From positions 1,937,501-2,001,500 of the forward strand of contig NC_086247.1 in NCBI RefSeq assembly GCF_021018805.1: DNA of 64,000 nt. Direction: 5' to 3'. The position numbers and the translations under genes are program-made. Source of the stretch: Prinia subflava. Lineage: Eukaryota > Chordata > Aves > Passeriformes > Cisticolidae. This document shows, piece by piece, positions 1 through 10,640 of the stretch (positions are counted from its first letter, which is position 1; every line of letters starts with the position of its first letter). The notes under the pieces are model-generated. The model saw only the letters and a list, made by a program, of their open reading frames with translations, had not been told where the DNA came from and searched no databases.

Positions 1-1852
1 GCTTCTCAGAGTCCACCTGATGGGTTACCCCTGGAAATCACATTCCCTTCAGCAGTGACATCTCTGGCCTTCCTCTTTTCTCTGTAATAATCTTCATTTC
101 CGAATCAGTGACCTTTACTCTTTCCAAAATTCAGCTCCCCAACAACACGAGGAGGCAAAAGGGTCTTTCCTTTGCCACTCCCATTTCCACGGGTTGTAAA
201 TTTTCTGTTTTCCAGGGATGTCATTGCCCAGTATAACTTTTATCAAGGACCATTTTCACCTCAGGTTTGGAAAATCACTGAATTTAGGATTTTTGAACAC
301 TGATTTTATGTTACTCATTTTTTTTTTCCCAGTTCTTATAGTTCTCCTGGCTATCTTCAGTTTCTCATTGGATCCTGGAAACAGGAAGCTGTTCCCAGAA
401 GACCCAGGGTGACAATTCTTCTGTTTTAAAGCATCCAGACCATGGATAACAGGTTTGAAAGCCATAACAGCAATGACACGTGGTACACATATAAAATTCC
501 ACTGCACACATCCAGGCACTTTCAATTCAGAGAGATTTCCCACAGGAGAATTCCGTTTCTCCTGCTCTGATTTATTCTGATGCCTTATTCCTTTCCATCT
601 CCATTCATCAAGGCTTGAATGGAATAACAGCCTTAATAGATGCTAATTAGCAATATAAACCATCCACTATGCAGTAACAGCAAAATCAGACTGAAAAAAG
701 CCCTGTCAAAATAATGTTTGGGCCGGATGATTGAAAGGGGGAAAATGAAGTTGGATTCTTAGTACTGGAGTGCAACTGAGAAAGAAAAGAGAAATTATTG
801 CTTTTCCCATGTAAATTATAAGCAATTAGGAAGGGTGTTTAATAAACCTTGGGACTGGAACCCCTCTGACTTTCCTGTATGAGCTCCTCCCTGTGTTTCA
901 GGGTGCTGCAGGAGCTGAAACACAATTTTTGTGTATTTATTGTCAGCTCTGTTTTGATTTCGTGCTCAAGCAGGGAAGAACAGCCCCAACCACCACAGAT
1001 TTCCTGCTGGAAAGAGGAGACACATTCTGGATTCAGCTCAGGGCCTTCCTTTCAATGAGTGCAGATGTTTTGCTTTCGCTTGGAGGATTGGTATGTGCTA
1101 ATTGGGCTAAGAACAGTAATTAGTCAGGGTGTGTGGGAGGTGATTTGTCTGGATACCACCAGAGAGCCTCTCATAAGGCTCCGAGGCTGGAGCAGCCCTT
1201 GTGAACTCCCCGTAATTGCCTGCACAATTGGTTCACTGCAAACACCTGAAATTTGGGGTGTCTTCCTCCCTCTCCCCAAATCCTTCCTGCTCAAACATGG
1301 AACTACTGTGGTCCTTTTGGAAAACAGGCAATTTCCTAGGGAAAAGGGAGGATCACACTGGCCATGCCATGGGATTACATCAGATCACAGGATAGGATTG
1401 CAACAGAAGTAATTTCATCCACACATTGCCTGGGTTGTGCAGAGAAAACCATTCCATCACATATGAACTTTATTAGATTTTTCATTTATTTTATACAATC
1501 AAAACCCACAGAAATTCATCAGTTGAGTGTTCATTGGTCCCAAGTAGTGCAGCTCTTAGTATTTGGGTTCCTACTGGATACAGATTTCTTTGATTTGATG
1601 GTAATGAGATTCTCATTCTCCTTTCTTTTATCTCTCTTTTCCCAGACCAGCTGTCTCTGACCATGCCAGGGGTGATGGTTGGAACTGATGTTTGTTAATG
1701 GTCATTAATGATCATTGTCTTTTGTGTAAGACCTCACCTGGTAAAACAATTTTTTGCTAAAAAACTTCAATTCCCTTCCCAGGGGGCAAAGGTGAACAAA
1801 ACCCCCCTGACTAAAGTTCTGTAAAAATTTTGAACTTGGTATTGTTGTCAAT
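1..1852. other. Unassigned non-coding sequence
   Basis: No gene, RNA or known repeat recognised. The longest open frame (117 codons, 1059-1412, +) carries no motif. A perfect 12-bp palindrome, TGCTAATTAGCA, lies at 641-652 and holds a homeodomain-type TAATTA core. Confidence 0.5.
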
Positions 1853-2080
1853 AGCAGGACCCGAGGGAATGGTCTGAAGTTGTGCCAGGGGAGGTTTGGG
1901 TTGGAAATGAGGAGTTTTTCACTCAGAGCTGGTCAGACATTGAGACAGCTCCCCAGGGAATGGTCACAGCCCCAAGGCTGCTCAAGAAGTGTTGGGAGAA
2001 GGTTCTCAGCCATGGGATTGGGAGCTGGACTCGATGATCCTTGTGGATCCCTCCCAGCTCAGGATATTCAGAATATTCAC
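1853..2080 (+). repeat. CR1 LINE 3' fragment
   Basis: The order of CR1 3' blocks is readable: a 'gccaggggaggttt' block, a degraded 'cccagggaatggtc' block, then 'ggactcgatgatcc' and 'ccctcccagctcagg' leading into an ATTCAG-type tail. Diverged and 5' truncated, with no coding part. Confidence 0.85.
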
Positions 2081-2296
2081 ACTTCAGAAAGACATTCTCA
2101 AGTATTATCCCAGTGCCCAGTGTTTGAAAGCTGAACATGTTCCTGCCACATTCTGCTGGGTCATTTTCAAGGAGAAAACCAGGCCGTGAACTGAATTTCA
2201 CTTGTCACCAGGGGATCCATGGTGGGGCCAGCGTGTTTTTAGCCCCACCAAGGTGTATCAAGCTCTGAGGGCTGACCAGCAACCTCACAGAAACGG

Positions 2297-2540
2297 CTTA
2301 AGAATAATTAAAATTTTCTTAAGAATATTATAATATTTATAATTATTAAACAAGCAATAATCTGTTAATTATTTAATAATCACAATATAGATAATTATAT
2401 GATTATATATTTTAGGCATTATATATAATATTTATACATAAGATATGATATATAGTATATAAATATTATATGTAATATAGAATTCTTATATAATAATAAT
2501 TAAATTAATAATTAAATTATCTATAATAATTTAATATTGT
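2297..2540. repeat. AT-rich low-complexity block
   Basis: About 240 bp made almost wholly of A and T, with overlapping TATAAT, AATATT and TAATTA words and no fixed period. It looks like decayed AT microsatellite DNA. Confidence 0.85.
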
Positions 2541-2549
2541 TCTTCAGAA

Positions 2550-2870
2550 TAATTCATTCTGAAAAAGCAAAGAGGTTTTAATTAAAGAGAAAATAGCAAA
2601 CTATACAGAACAAAAGAACAAAAGCTGTGCACAGTGCAGGGAGGCTCCTTGCACTTGCTAAGACCCACCAAAAACCCCCGAGAGACTCTGTGCTCTCTCG
2701 TAAGTATTTAAAAATCTAGGAGGGGTTTTTGCCTTGCTGCCCAATATAAAACATCGACATTCCTTGAGGAACAGCTCAAGGATCTAACTCCTGCCTTTGT
2801 CCTGGCACTGGGCCAATTATGGGGAGAAAAGCGGGGAAGTTTCTGGTTCTTCTTCCTTAAAAGTTCAGGG
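2550..2870 (-). mobile_element. Possible LTR remnant (minus)
   Basis: Read on the minus strand, a CCAAT-like region is followed by TTTAAATA (plus positions 2705-2712), a GAGAGCACAGAGTCTC stretch that would suit the start of R, and an ATTAAA-type signal. This order resembles a retroviral LTR. No TG/CA ends or target duplication could be fixed, so this is only a suggestion; it could be unique AT-rich DNA. Confidence 0.3.
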
Positions 2871-4359
2871 GTGAAATCGAAACTCTTTTCCTAATATGGG
2901 AGCACCTGCTTGGGTGTGGGGATGCACTGCAACAACCAGGCCACCCTGAAATCTCCTGGCCAAGAGCAGATCCCTGCTCCAGAATATTTGGATGCCAATC
3001 AAAGTGCTGGCCATGTTGCAAGGATCACCTGATGAGATAATTCTGACTTCAGGGAAACCACAAAATTCCCGTGAAATCAAATGTTAAAACTCATCATAAA
3101 GGGAGCAACTTTTTCCAAGTTGGTGTCCACTTTAAATGTTGTTGGAATGAGCTAATTCCGTGCTCCTGTCTCTCTGTTTATCCACCTACCTGCCTATTTA
3201 TGCAAATTAATTTTCCTCAGGAGCTTCAGAGTTCCTTCTGGGTTGCATCGTTTTGTGGGGAGGGTCTTACACCTCATAGGATCAGAAAATAAATATCTCC
3301 CCCTCCATCCAGCTTCTGCAAGCCAAGATTTGGGGAGTAGGATATTAATTTCCTATAAAATTCTGTGTGAAAAGCACTGGTTCCCTATTTATATGTGTAA
3401 ACACATATCTATGTGTATATAAATATGTGTATGTACATCTGTGTATATGAACATAGACACACACATGTATATATAAATAAATATAAAGTCTGGAAGGCAC
3501 TGGAGAAATTTTTGGGGAACTGTTTTTCTCCTGCAGTGAATGTTTTCCTGGAGAATTCAACCAATTTTTTTCTCTACCATCAAATTCCAGTGTTTCTCCT
3601 TCATTGTGTCTCTAAATTGGATTCGGTGTGTCCAGAAGAGATTTTGGTGTCTTCCTGCCTTTTCAAGAACCCAGGAATCAGAGTAAATTCCAACCAAAAG
3701 TCTTTTATTATATAATCCTCTTTATTAAAAATTAGTCTACAGATGGTGTTTCTTTTCGAGTCCCTCACTGAAAGCCAGAATTATTTTTTTGATTGTTTCT
3801 ATTTACAAACAGCGACAATAGCAACAAAAGATGATTAATTATCATCAGTTATTCTGTAAAACCCCAGATATTTCTGGAAAGATGAAGTTTTTAATACAAA
3901 TGTTACATAATAGGAATGTCTACAGAGGAATGCATTAAATTTCAAGCAGTTCAGGCTGTATTTTCTTTCACTTCCCACTGCTCCTAATAACACTCTTTGT
4001 TCCTCTCTAAGCCAATCTTTCTCATTCTTTGTTGGTTTCACATTCTGCAAATGCCCGTGGACAGTTCTGGTCTGCCTAGTCAGGGATTAGACAAATTGCA
4101 CACATTGTTTCCTTTTATTCTCACATCCCTCCCGACTTCTGAAACGCTCGGGGTTGTTCTCCACCATCCTCAGCAGTTTGCCAACACTTTCCTGATATTT
4201 TGATGTGCTGAGGCAGCACCATTCCCCAGTGGGAGTCAGATGATCCCAAAGCATTCGATCCTTTCTGATCAGCAGCAGTTTTGGGGGCAGCACCTCATTG
4301 CTGTTTGCACCAGAACATCTGATTTTCACAAAGCTGTTGCACCCAGATATTCTAATTAG
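2871..4359. other. Unassigned non-coding sequence with TG/TA-rich patch
   Basis: No gene recognised. 3385-3487 is an imperfect TATG/TGTA/ACAC-rich low-complexity stretch. The rest is stop-dense in all frames and matches no repeat family I know. Confidence 0.5.
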
Positions 4360-4527
4360 AGACAAGGTTTGGTCTCTTCTCCCACATAATTAATGGCAGG
4401 ACAAGGGGAGATGGCCCCAAGCTGCACCAAGGGAGGTTCAGATTGGATATCAGAAAAAAAAAAATCACTGGAGGAGTGGTCAAGCATCAAACCAGGCTGC
4501 CCAGGGCAGTGAAGTCGCCAACTCTGA
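4360..4527 (+). repeat. CR1 LINE fragment lacking its 3' tail
   Basis: Recognisable blocks are 'ggtctcttctccca', 'aagctgcaccaagggagg', 'ttggatatcag' and 'caggctgcccagggcagt'. The element stops before the octamer tail and contains an A11 run, so both ends are lost. Confidence 0.85.
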
Positions 4528-5303
4528 CCATGACATAAAAACCTTCATGGTTTTATATCCTCAGTTGGACTTATGCTCTTGCAGCAGCCAAGTCTTTCCT
4601 TCCACAATGTCTGCCTCAAAGGAAGGCTTCATTTTTTTAACTTAAAACTTGAAATTCATCACTGCCCTGACATCAGCTCTGCAGTTTTTTTTCCCTTTCC
4701 CCGCAGCAGGAAAGGTTCTTTGGCAATGACATTTAAAGGAAGGTGCACACCTGAGACTGCAGAAAGCGCTGCTGCGCTGTTCTTACTCAGAAAGCAAAGA
4801 TGGGATGATTCATTTGGTCCAATTTCTCTGCCTTTCAAGACAAACCAGTTTTCCTGCTCTTTTTCATGGACCTTTGTTTACTGAACTGCCCTCTTTGCCT
4901 GTGAGGCACACAAGGATCTCAAGGATTTGCTGCTGGTTTTGAAAATGAGGGATGGAAGAAATCCAGGATCTGGGATTTGATTGCAATGGCGATGAGCTAT
5001 GACCAAAAAAAAAATCTTGTTAAAGAGGAGTAGAGCAATTATTGCTAAGAGTTCCTGCTCTGACAGATGAAGATATTTCCACTACCAGCAGTACCCAAAC
5101 ATTGCAGGGCTGGATAAAACACTCTCAGTAAAAGGCATCATCTCAAGGAATTTGCAGCATAAAAGTTATGAAAACTCACATGCATTAGGGAAAAAATGGT
5201 GCAGTAAAAAGATTGTTCTGGATTTAACTGCTGCAGCTGCTGCTTTTTTGTTTGTTTGTTTGTTTGTTGTCTCATTTAGGTTTGAAGAGGATTTCTGAAT
5301 TGA
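4528..5303. other. Unassigned sequence with a short TTTG microsatellite
   Basis: No gene recognised. A short TTTG tetranucleotide array, about six units, occupies 5244-5268 just upstream of the next CR1. Open frames are at most 103 codons with no motif. Confidence 0.5.
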
Positions 5304-5432
5304 GAACCACAGAATTGATGGGTTTGGCAAAGACCTCCAAGATCATCACAAGCAGTCTTTGACCGAATGCCACCATGGCCACTGAATCGTGTCACAGAGA
5401 GCCACATTTGTTCATTTTTTGAACTTAGCCCA
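5304..5432 (-). repeat. CR1 LINE 3' end (antisense)
   Basis: Antisense CR1: an 'accacagaattgatggg' tail, then 'agacctccaagatcatca', 'gaccgaatgccaccatg' and 'ttttttgaac'. The following 40-50 bp ('gatccagcctgtctggg') resembles another widespread bird repeat that I cannot name. Confidence 0.8.
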
Positions 5433-6509
5433 TTGATCCAGCCTGTCTGGGTCCCTCTGTAGAGCCTTCCATGCTACAATAAGATGGATTTCAATCCCCT
5501 TCTCCTTCAAACCTCGTTTAAAGCCCTCAATCAACCCCAAACCCACGGCTTAGAACCCTTTTTCCCTTTGGGACTGGTGAGACCCACCTGTCACCAGCAG
5601 CCCCAGGGCCTGTAAAACATGAGAAAAGCCAAAATTCCACCTGAGCCGGGTTGATCCTGTGGAAAAATAAAACTCCACCTGAGCCAGGTGTTGATTAGTG
5701 GGAGAGGTACTCTTCAAGCTCATCACTGAGACACAAACTTCAAAGAATTAAGGATTTTAGAGAAGTTAAGATTTTAACTAGAGATAAGCTTTGCTGGAAT
5801 TAATTAAAGTAGATCGATAGGCCTTGCTAAAATTAGAAGTTAATAGTTAGTTATCCCGGATTTGAATAACTAATTGCTTGTCAACTTTATGTTTGCTTAG
5901 CTGTGCTTATAATGAGAAACAGAGAATCTGATAAATAGATTTCAGGAACACAAGACAATTACAAACCTCCTGTTTAGTACGGTTCAGAAACCCGTGGAAA
6001 AGTCACGAAGACAGGAAACCAGGAGTCCTACCAGGGGCTCATTTGTCACTTTGCATTGAAAAGGTAGAAAGGCCAGAATGAGGAAGGTTTTCCTTCCTCC
6101 TTTTACGACCCCTCCCCATAAAAAGGACCACCAGGCACCAGAGGGATGATCGCTGTGCCTCCACATCACTGTCATTCCCAGCAGGAATTATTTTCCAAGG
6201 TATTTCAAATGGGGACAGAAAGCAAATCCTTTTCTTTCTCCTCTGTATTCACCCACTGAATTCAGGATGGTTCATCTGGCAGTTCCACGGAGGCACAAGG
6301 ACCAGCCATGGATCAAAAACCTCAACCACAAATCAATCCAAAAACATCCTAAATCCTCTGCTCTGTGGGAATGGGATTGTGGGGGCTGTGACATCCACTG
6401 GAAAAATTTCCTTTATTGGGCAAGGAGGTGACCACAGGGATCCCCAGGACCCAGCTCTGGGGTCCAACAGCAGAAGGACGTGGAGCTGATGGAGGGAGTC
6501 CAGAGGAGA
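5433..6509. other. Unassigned, probably old repeat-derived sequence
   Basis: No gene. The 11-mer CCACCTGAGCC occurs at 5637-5647 and 5675-5685, suggesting a small internal duplication. AT-rich sequence at 5740-5960 has an LTR-like texture but no definable ends. Confidence 0.4.
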
Positions 6510-6640
6510 CCTGCCATGGGCAGGGACACCTTCCACTATCCCAGGCTGCTCCAAGCCATGTCCAACCTGGCCTTGGACACTGCCAGGGATGCAGGGGCAG
6601 CCACAGCTTCTCTGGGAATTCCATCCCAGCCCCCCATCAC
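6510..6640 (-). repeat. CR1 LINE fragment (antisense)
   Basis: Antisense CR1 with the blocks 'ctgccatgggcagggacac', 'ttccactatcccaggctgct', 'ccaacctggccttggacact' and 'gcagccacagcttctctggg'. The octamer tail is missing, so the element was cut after insertion. Confidence 0.9.
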
Positions 6641-6689
6641 CCCACTTCAAAGAAAAAACTACAATGTTTAATTACTTTTTTGCTACTTA

Positions 6690-6880
6690 CCATACCAAGC
6701 GGGGGATGGGAGGTGCCTGGGTTATGAATATGCATTTGTATTTTGGGTATTCTATACTTTTGTAAATAAAAAACCTGTAATCAGCTGTAAGTCTTGCAGT
6801 GTGTGCTGTCCAGTGTCACAATAAACATTCACTCTCTGACTTTAAAATGTTAAGAGAGTCCATCCCAGCTGGATATCGAT
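6690..6880 (+). mobile_element. Possible LTR 3' remnant
   Basis: An AT-rich run is followed by two polyadenylation-type signals, AATAAA at 6765-6770 and AATAAA at 6820-6825. The second leads into a short C/T-rich segment like an R-U5 junction. This suits the end of an ERV LTR, but no terminal CA with a target duplication was found and the 5' part is absent or unrecognisable. Confidence 0.4.
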
Positions 6881-7052
6881 ATTAGATCATGTCCATAATT
6901 TAATAAATTATCACTGCCAACGTGAACAACCAATAGTGGGTGTTAAACCCAGGGCTGGACCAGACCAGGGAGATTCCCAGGAATGTCTCTTGCACAGGGA
7001 GGCAGCAGAAATCCCTATGGGGGAAATAGGAAATTCTGAGCAGCAAAGAAGT

Positions 7053-7135
7053 TGTCAGGAGTGGGATTCGAACCCACGCCTCCAAGGGAGACTGCGACCT
7101 GAACGCAGCGCCTTAGACCGCTCGGCCATCCTGAC
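7053..7135 (-). tRNA. tRNA-Leu-CAG: tRNA-Leu (anticodon CAG)
   Basis: An 83-nt class II tRNA gene that would supply leucine at CUG codons. The 7-bp acceptor stem (GTCAGGA/TCCTGAC) pairs fully. The anticodon CAG lies in the loop TTCAGGT (plus positions 7099-7101). A long variable arm, as expected for leucine tRNA, precedes the T arm GTGGGTTCGAATCCCAC. The internal Pol III promoter is intact: A box TGGCCGAGCGG (plus 7118-7128) and B box GGTTCGAATCC (plus 7064-7074). The discriminator base is A and CCA is not encoded, as in eukaryotes. No intron. From memory the body is nearly identical to vertebrate tRNA-Leu-CAG. One oddity: no run of four T follows on the minus strand for about 200 nt, so the usual Pol III stop is missing. 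No tRNA-SINE body follows it, so I read it as a stand-alone gene. Confidence 0.95.
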
Positions 7136-7250
7136 ACCTGTGGGATGTCCCCTGTCTCCTGAAACTCCCGGGAAATCATTTTCCATCGAGTGTATGGAAC
7201 ATTTCCTTGGGCACCCAGGATTCTCCTCCGGGAGGCAAAGAAGGGCCTGA

Positions 7251-7568
7251 ACTCCGGGACCGACAGGAGAGTGCAGCCAGGTAGGGCTCGGTCTCTTCTC
7301 CCAAGTAACAAGGGACAGGAGAAGAGGAAACGGCCTAAAACTGCACCAGGAACGGTTCAGATGGGATAACAGGACAAATTTATGTAGTGAAAGGGCGGTC
7401 AGGCGTGGGAATGGGCTGTCCAGGGATGTGCTGGAGTCACCAATCCCTGGAGGTGTTCGGGGTGTGTGGATGTGGCTCAGGGATGTGGCGTGGCAGTGAA
7501 CACAGTGCTGGGTTAGTGATGGGCCTCGGTGGTCTCAGAGGTCTTTTCCAAGTTTAATAATTCCATGA
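7251..7568 (+). repeat. CR1 LINE 3' end
   Basis: Starts with 'agtgcagccaggtaggg', runs through 'ggtctcttctcccaagtaac', 'aaactgcaccaggaacgg', 'ggctgtccagggatgtg' and 'aatccctggaggtgttc', and ends 'ttccatga'. It begins about 115 bp beyond the 5' end of the tRNA-Leu gene and points away from it. Confidence 0.93.
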
Positions 7569-8200
7569 AAAGGCTCGGAGTTCTCTCTATCCTTAGAGAG
7601 AGAGAAACTGTTAAACTTACATCTAAGTTAACAACTAGTTAAGAGGTTAGCAATTAGCTTAGGGTGGGCCTAACCAGTGCAAATACCAAAACCCAGCTTA
7701 ATGAAGGAGGTAAAAACCCCAAAGAACCCCGAGAATCAGAATAAAAAAAGAGATACAATAATTTCTGTCATATCCCCTTACCTCTGCCAGCTCCTTTTTT
7801 TTTTTCTTTCTTTCTTTTTGATTTTTTCCCTTCCCTGCAGAGTGCTGGAATTTGTCCAACAGACTTTAGATGAATTGACAGTGGCATATGTATGAGCTGA
7901 TGGCTGCATATAGCAACGAGGTTTTCCCCTCCTGCAAAGCTCCATGCAACTCCCCAGAGGATCTGAGCAAGGTCATCTCTTCCCTTTGAAGGTGGAAACA
8001 GCAGGACTTTGCAGTGTCCAGAAACAGGGCTGAGGAAATTCAGTTTCAAACTGAAAAAAGAGGAGATTTTGTTCCAAGAGAAAGGGAAATTGAGGTAAGC
8101 GATAAATCTTCCAGAGTGAGCAGGAGGGGCTCACAAAATATATCTGAGAAAGGGAAAGCCATGCAAAATAAATTTCACCTTTTATGCAACAGATGCTGGG
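7569..8200. other. Unassigned sequence with pyrimidine tract
   Basis: No gene. A T-rich tract with TTTC units lies at about 7795-7828. AG-rich 'gagagagagaaac' sequence near 7600 is short and non-repetitive. Confidence 0.5.
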
Positions 8201-8260
8201 GGGTTGGAGCTGGATCTTTAAGGCTTCTTCCAACCCAAACCAGTCTGGATTCTGTGATAT
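8201..8260 (+). repeat. CR1 LINE terminal fragment
   Basis: Only the last ~60 bp of CR1 is present: 'ggagctggatctttaagg', 'ttccaacccaaacca' and a tail ending 'attctgtgat'. Confidence 0.75.
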
Positions 8261-8360
8261 TTTAAGGAGGTTCGGTGGTAACAGTCCATGGTCCTGGACA
8301 GTGGTGAGGAGAAGAGAAAGTGATATTTACAGAGGTAGAGGGGGGGAGATCTCAGAGCAT

Positions 8361-8402
8361 TCAAGATCCCTCCCAGCTCAAACCACCCTATGATTCCATA
8401 GT
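8361..8402 (+). repeat. CR1 LINE terminal fragment
   Basis: A second bare CR1 3' end, 'agatccctcccagctcaaa' followed by 'ccctatgattccatag', 100 bp after the previous one and in the same orientation. Two independent, extremely 5'-truncated copies are the simplest reading. Confidence 0.7.
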
Positions 8403-9529
8403 TCCCTATAAACCCCAATTTTAGAGGATTTTACATGGAACTCTTGTAACTGTATCATTACAGATGAAAACTTCAGCGTCCCTTTTAACTTCATCCTGCT
8501 GAGGAATTTCCCGAGCTTGTAAGGGAAGAGTTGCAGGAGGTCTGTAATTATCAGCTGCTTCTGCCCACACTCCTGGCTGAGGGGAAGTCGTTAGTCTTGA
8601 GCCCTGGCTAACGGGCCATGTTAGAGACAGAGGAGATTTTGGCACTACAAATTCGCAGCCTGGGTGCTCTTGATGGATGCAAAGCCCTGTGTCACCACTG
8701 CCCATCGCAGGGATGTGGCCTTAGTGACAATGACGCTTTGCCCTGGGAGGCATCAGTGGCAGAGGAGGGAACCACACTCTGGGAGCTGAGCATCAACCTG
8801 CCACCAAAGCAATGTGTCTTTTGTAAATTTAAAGGCAGAAATGGAGAAAAAGGGCAGGAGGGCAAGTCAGGGGTTTCTGTGTTGGCCTAAAAGGCATCCT
8901 GGCCAACCCCTGTTCCTGGAGCCCCTTCAGGCCTGGTGGCATCTGGATGTGGGTGGCCACGGGTGAGTAAGGAAGGTGTTTTGCAGAGCTCCAGCTGGTG
9001 AGGAATGAGCTGTGCGAGGCTCGGAGTGGGAAACACAATGCCAAGGTGTTTCCATTGGGGAAACATTCCGCATTTGGATTGCTTTGTATGAGAATAAACA
9101 GCCGGCACAAAGGAAGCTGCCAAGTCCCCATCAACACCGCGTCCTTTTAAGGCTTCTTTTCTTTTTTAACAGCCTCGCAGACTCCCAGGCAGGATCGTGT
9201 AGCAGTTTTGAAATCAATGAGGCATTTGCCATTTGCCTCTCACCTTGCCTGCCTTTGGACTGGCACAGCTCCACAGCTCAGGTTTTGTGCCTGTGGATTT
9301 TTCTTGCTCCATCATTAAACGATGCTTTGGCTCATTCTGGCTTGGGAAAGGAGAAGGGGCAGGAGAGTCTCGTTTGCTCATCTTGGCAGATGAGTCATGG
9401 ACTCAGAAGGAGATTTTGGAGGACTGGAGCAGCCACCACCTGCTAAGAATGAGAGTAGAGCCTCACTCCAAGGTCAGGCACCTTGAGGAGAGCTCTGTCA
9501 CCACAGGTCACTCATCCAGGGGGACATCT
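8403..9529. other. Unassigned non-coding sequence
   Basis: No gene or repeat recognised. A 144-codon open frame at 9012-9446 (+) overlaps others in different frames and has no motif, so I treat it as chance. Confidence 0.5.
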
Positions 9530-9865
9530 CCAGGATTTTATTTGTGGGAATCATTAGGGCTCATTCATCCCTACCAGTATTTCTGGCAGAAGGAAATGCA
9601 AGAGCAGATAAACTGACCATGGTTGTCTCAAACACATTGCCAAACATTTTTGAGCGAGCAAAATTGAGTCATGCCTTTTTTACAACAAAATGCACAGGCA
9701 CTTGTGCAGACTTTTCACATTTCTAAATCTCAAGCTAAAACCATCATTAGTAATTGCCCTGATTGTCAGCTTGTACAACCCCCCGTTTCTACAAGAGCTG
9801 TGAACCCACGGGGCTTCCGAAGTCTGCAGTTATGGCAAACAGACATTACTGAATACCCATGTCCA
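9530..9865 (+). pseudogene. ERV pol remnant: end of RNase H to start of integrase
   Basis: A broken piece of endogenous-retrovirus polymerase, best matching the beta/alpharetrovirus-like (ERVK) pattern. The first frame (from about 9535) reads the end of RNase H, with the conserved RAHSSLP-type histidine segment and the catalytic aspartate of NARAD. A one-base frame change in the T6 run near 9680-9688 then moves the reading frame. The second frame shows the integrase zinc-binding domain: NAQAL, the CPDC cysteine pair, and WQTDIT, which holds the first catalytic aspartate. The second zinc-binding histidine appears to be glutamine. Homology stops about 9865, so the rest of integrase, env and any flanking LTR are absent. 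Frameshift, missing histidine and truncation make it non-functional. Confidence 0.85.
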
Positions 9866-9963
9866 GCAGGTGGGATCTTTAAGCAGAAGAGGCCCCAGCT
9901 CTCGTTTCCCATGTGAGAAGGGAGCCTTGATGAGATTGTCCAACACTTTGTCCAATTCCATCT

Positions 9964-10190
9964 TCATGGAGTCATGGAATGGTTTGGTTCAGAAGGGAAC
10001 TTTAATATTATCTGCTTTCACCCCTTGCCATGGGCAGGGACACTTTCCACTGGACCAGGTTGCTCAGAGCCCCTTCCAGCCTGGCCTTGGACACTTCCAG
10101 GATGGGGCTTAAAACCCTTCAGGACTGGGGACTCCACCACATCTCTGGGCAGGTTGTTCCAGTGGTTGATTGTTCTCGCTGTAAAAGGAA
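9964..10190 (-). repeat. CR1 LINE 3' end (antisense)
   Basis: Antisense CR1 from a 'tcatggaatggtttgg' tail through 'ttgccatgggcagggaca', 'ttgctcagagcccc' and 'agcctggccttggacac' to 'ggcaggttgttccagtgg'. It starts 100 bp after the pol remnant. Confidence 0.92.
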
Positions 10191-10588
10191 AAATAAATAA
10201 AATATTTCTTCTTTTCTTTTTTCTTATCTCGAGATGGAATCTTTTTGACATGTCCATGTTTGATGCAGGCTCCCACTGCTTGGCAGAGATTTGTGACTCT
10301 AATCAATGCTTATTAATGGAAACTATTTCAGAAATCTCTTATTTTTCATTTATTACTTGAGGCTGGGTGGAGAAAGGGTGTTCATTTCTTTAACTTTCTA
10401 AGCCGTGGAGGGCTTTAAGTGCTCATCAAAAAGTGCAATGAAGTCAAAACCACTTGCTTAAAAGCATCCAGAGTCTCACCTGCATGAGAAGAAACGCAGA
10501 GGCTGCTTGGCCACAGCTTGGGATGTTGGATGGGGTTTTAAATCACAGCCTGTGCAAACCAAGCCACGGAGTAGAAGTTTCGTTTAAC

Positions 10589-10592
<4 letters not shown>
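10191..10592. other. Unassigned sequence upstream of the A46 tract
   Basis: No gene recognised. It runs directly into a long poly(A), so it could be the 3' end of a retrocopied transcript, but I recognise no transcript in it. Confidence 0.4.

Positions 10593-10638
<46 letters not shown>
10593..10638. repeat. A46 homopolymer
   Basis: Forty-six consecutive A residues. CR1 elements do not end in poly(A), so a simple CR1 tail is not the explanation. Replication slippage or a poly(A)-type retrocopy are the alternatives. Length in the assembly may be unreliable. Confidence 0.95.

Positions 10639-10640
<2 letters not shown>

Noticed and set aside
5740..5960. ERV LTR
   Set aside because: AT-rich and LTR-like in feel, but no TG/CA ends, TATA and polyadenylation order, or target duplication could be fixed.
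7053..7135. tRNA-derived SINE head
   Set aside because: No SINE body, tail or target duplication follows the tRNA; the tRNA structure is complete with unrelated flanks.
7053..7135. Retroviral primer-binding site of an ERV
   Set aside because: A primer-binding site is about 18 nt next to an LTR; here the whole 83-nt tRNA is present with no LTR beside it.
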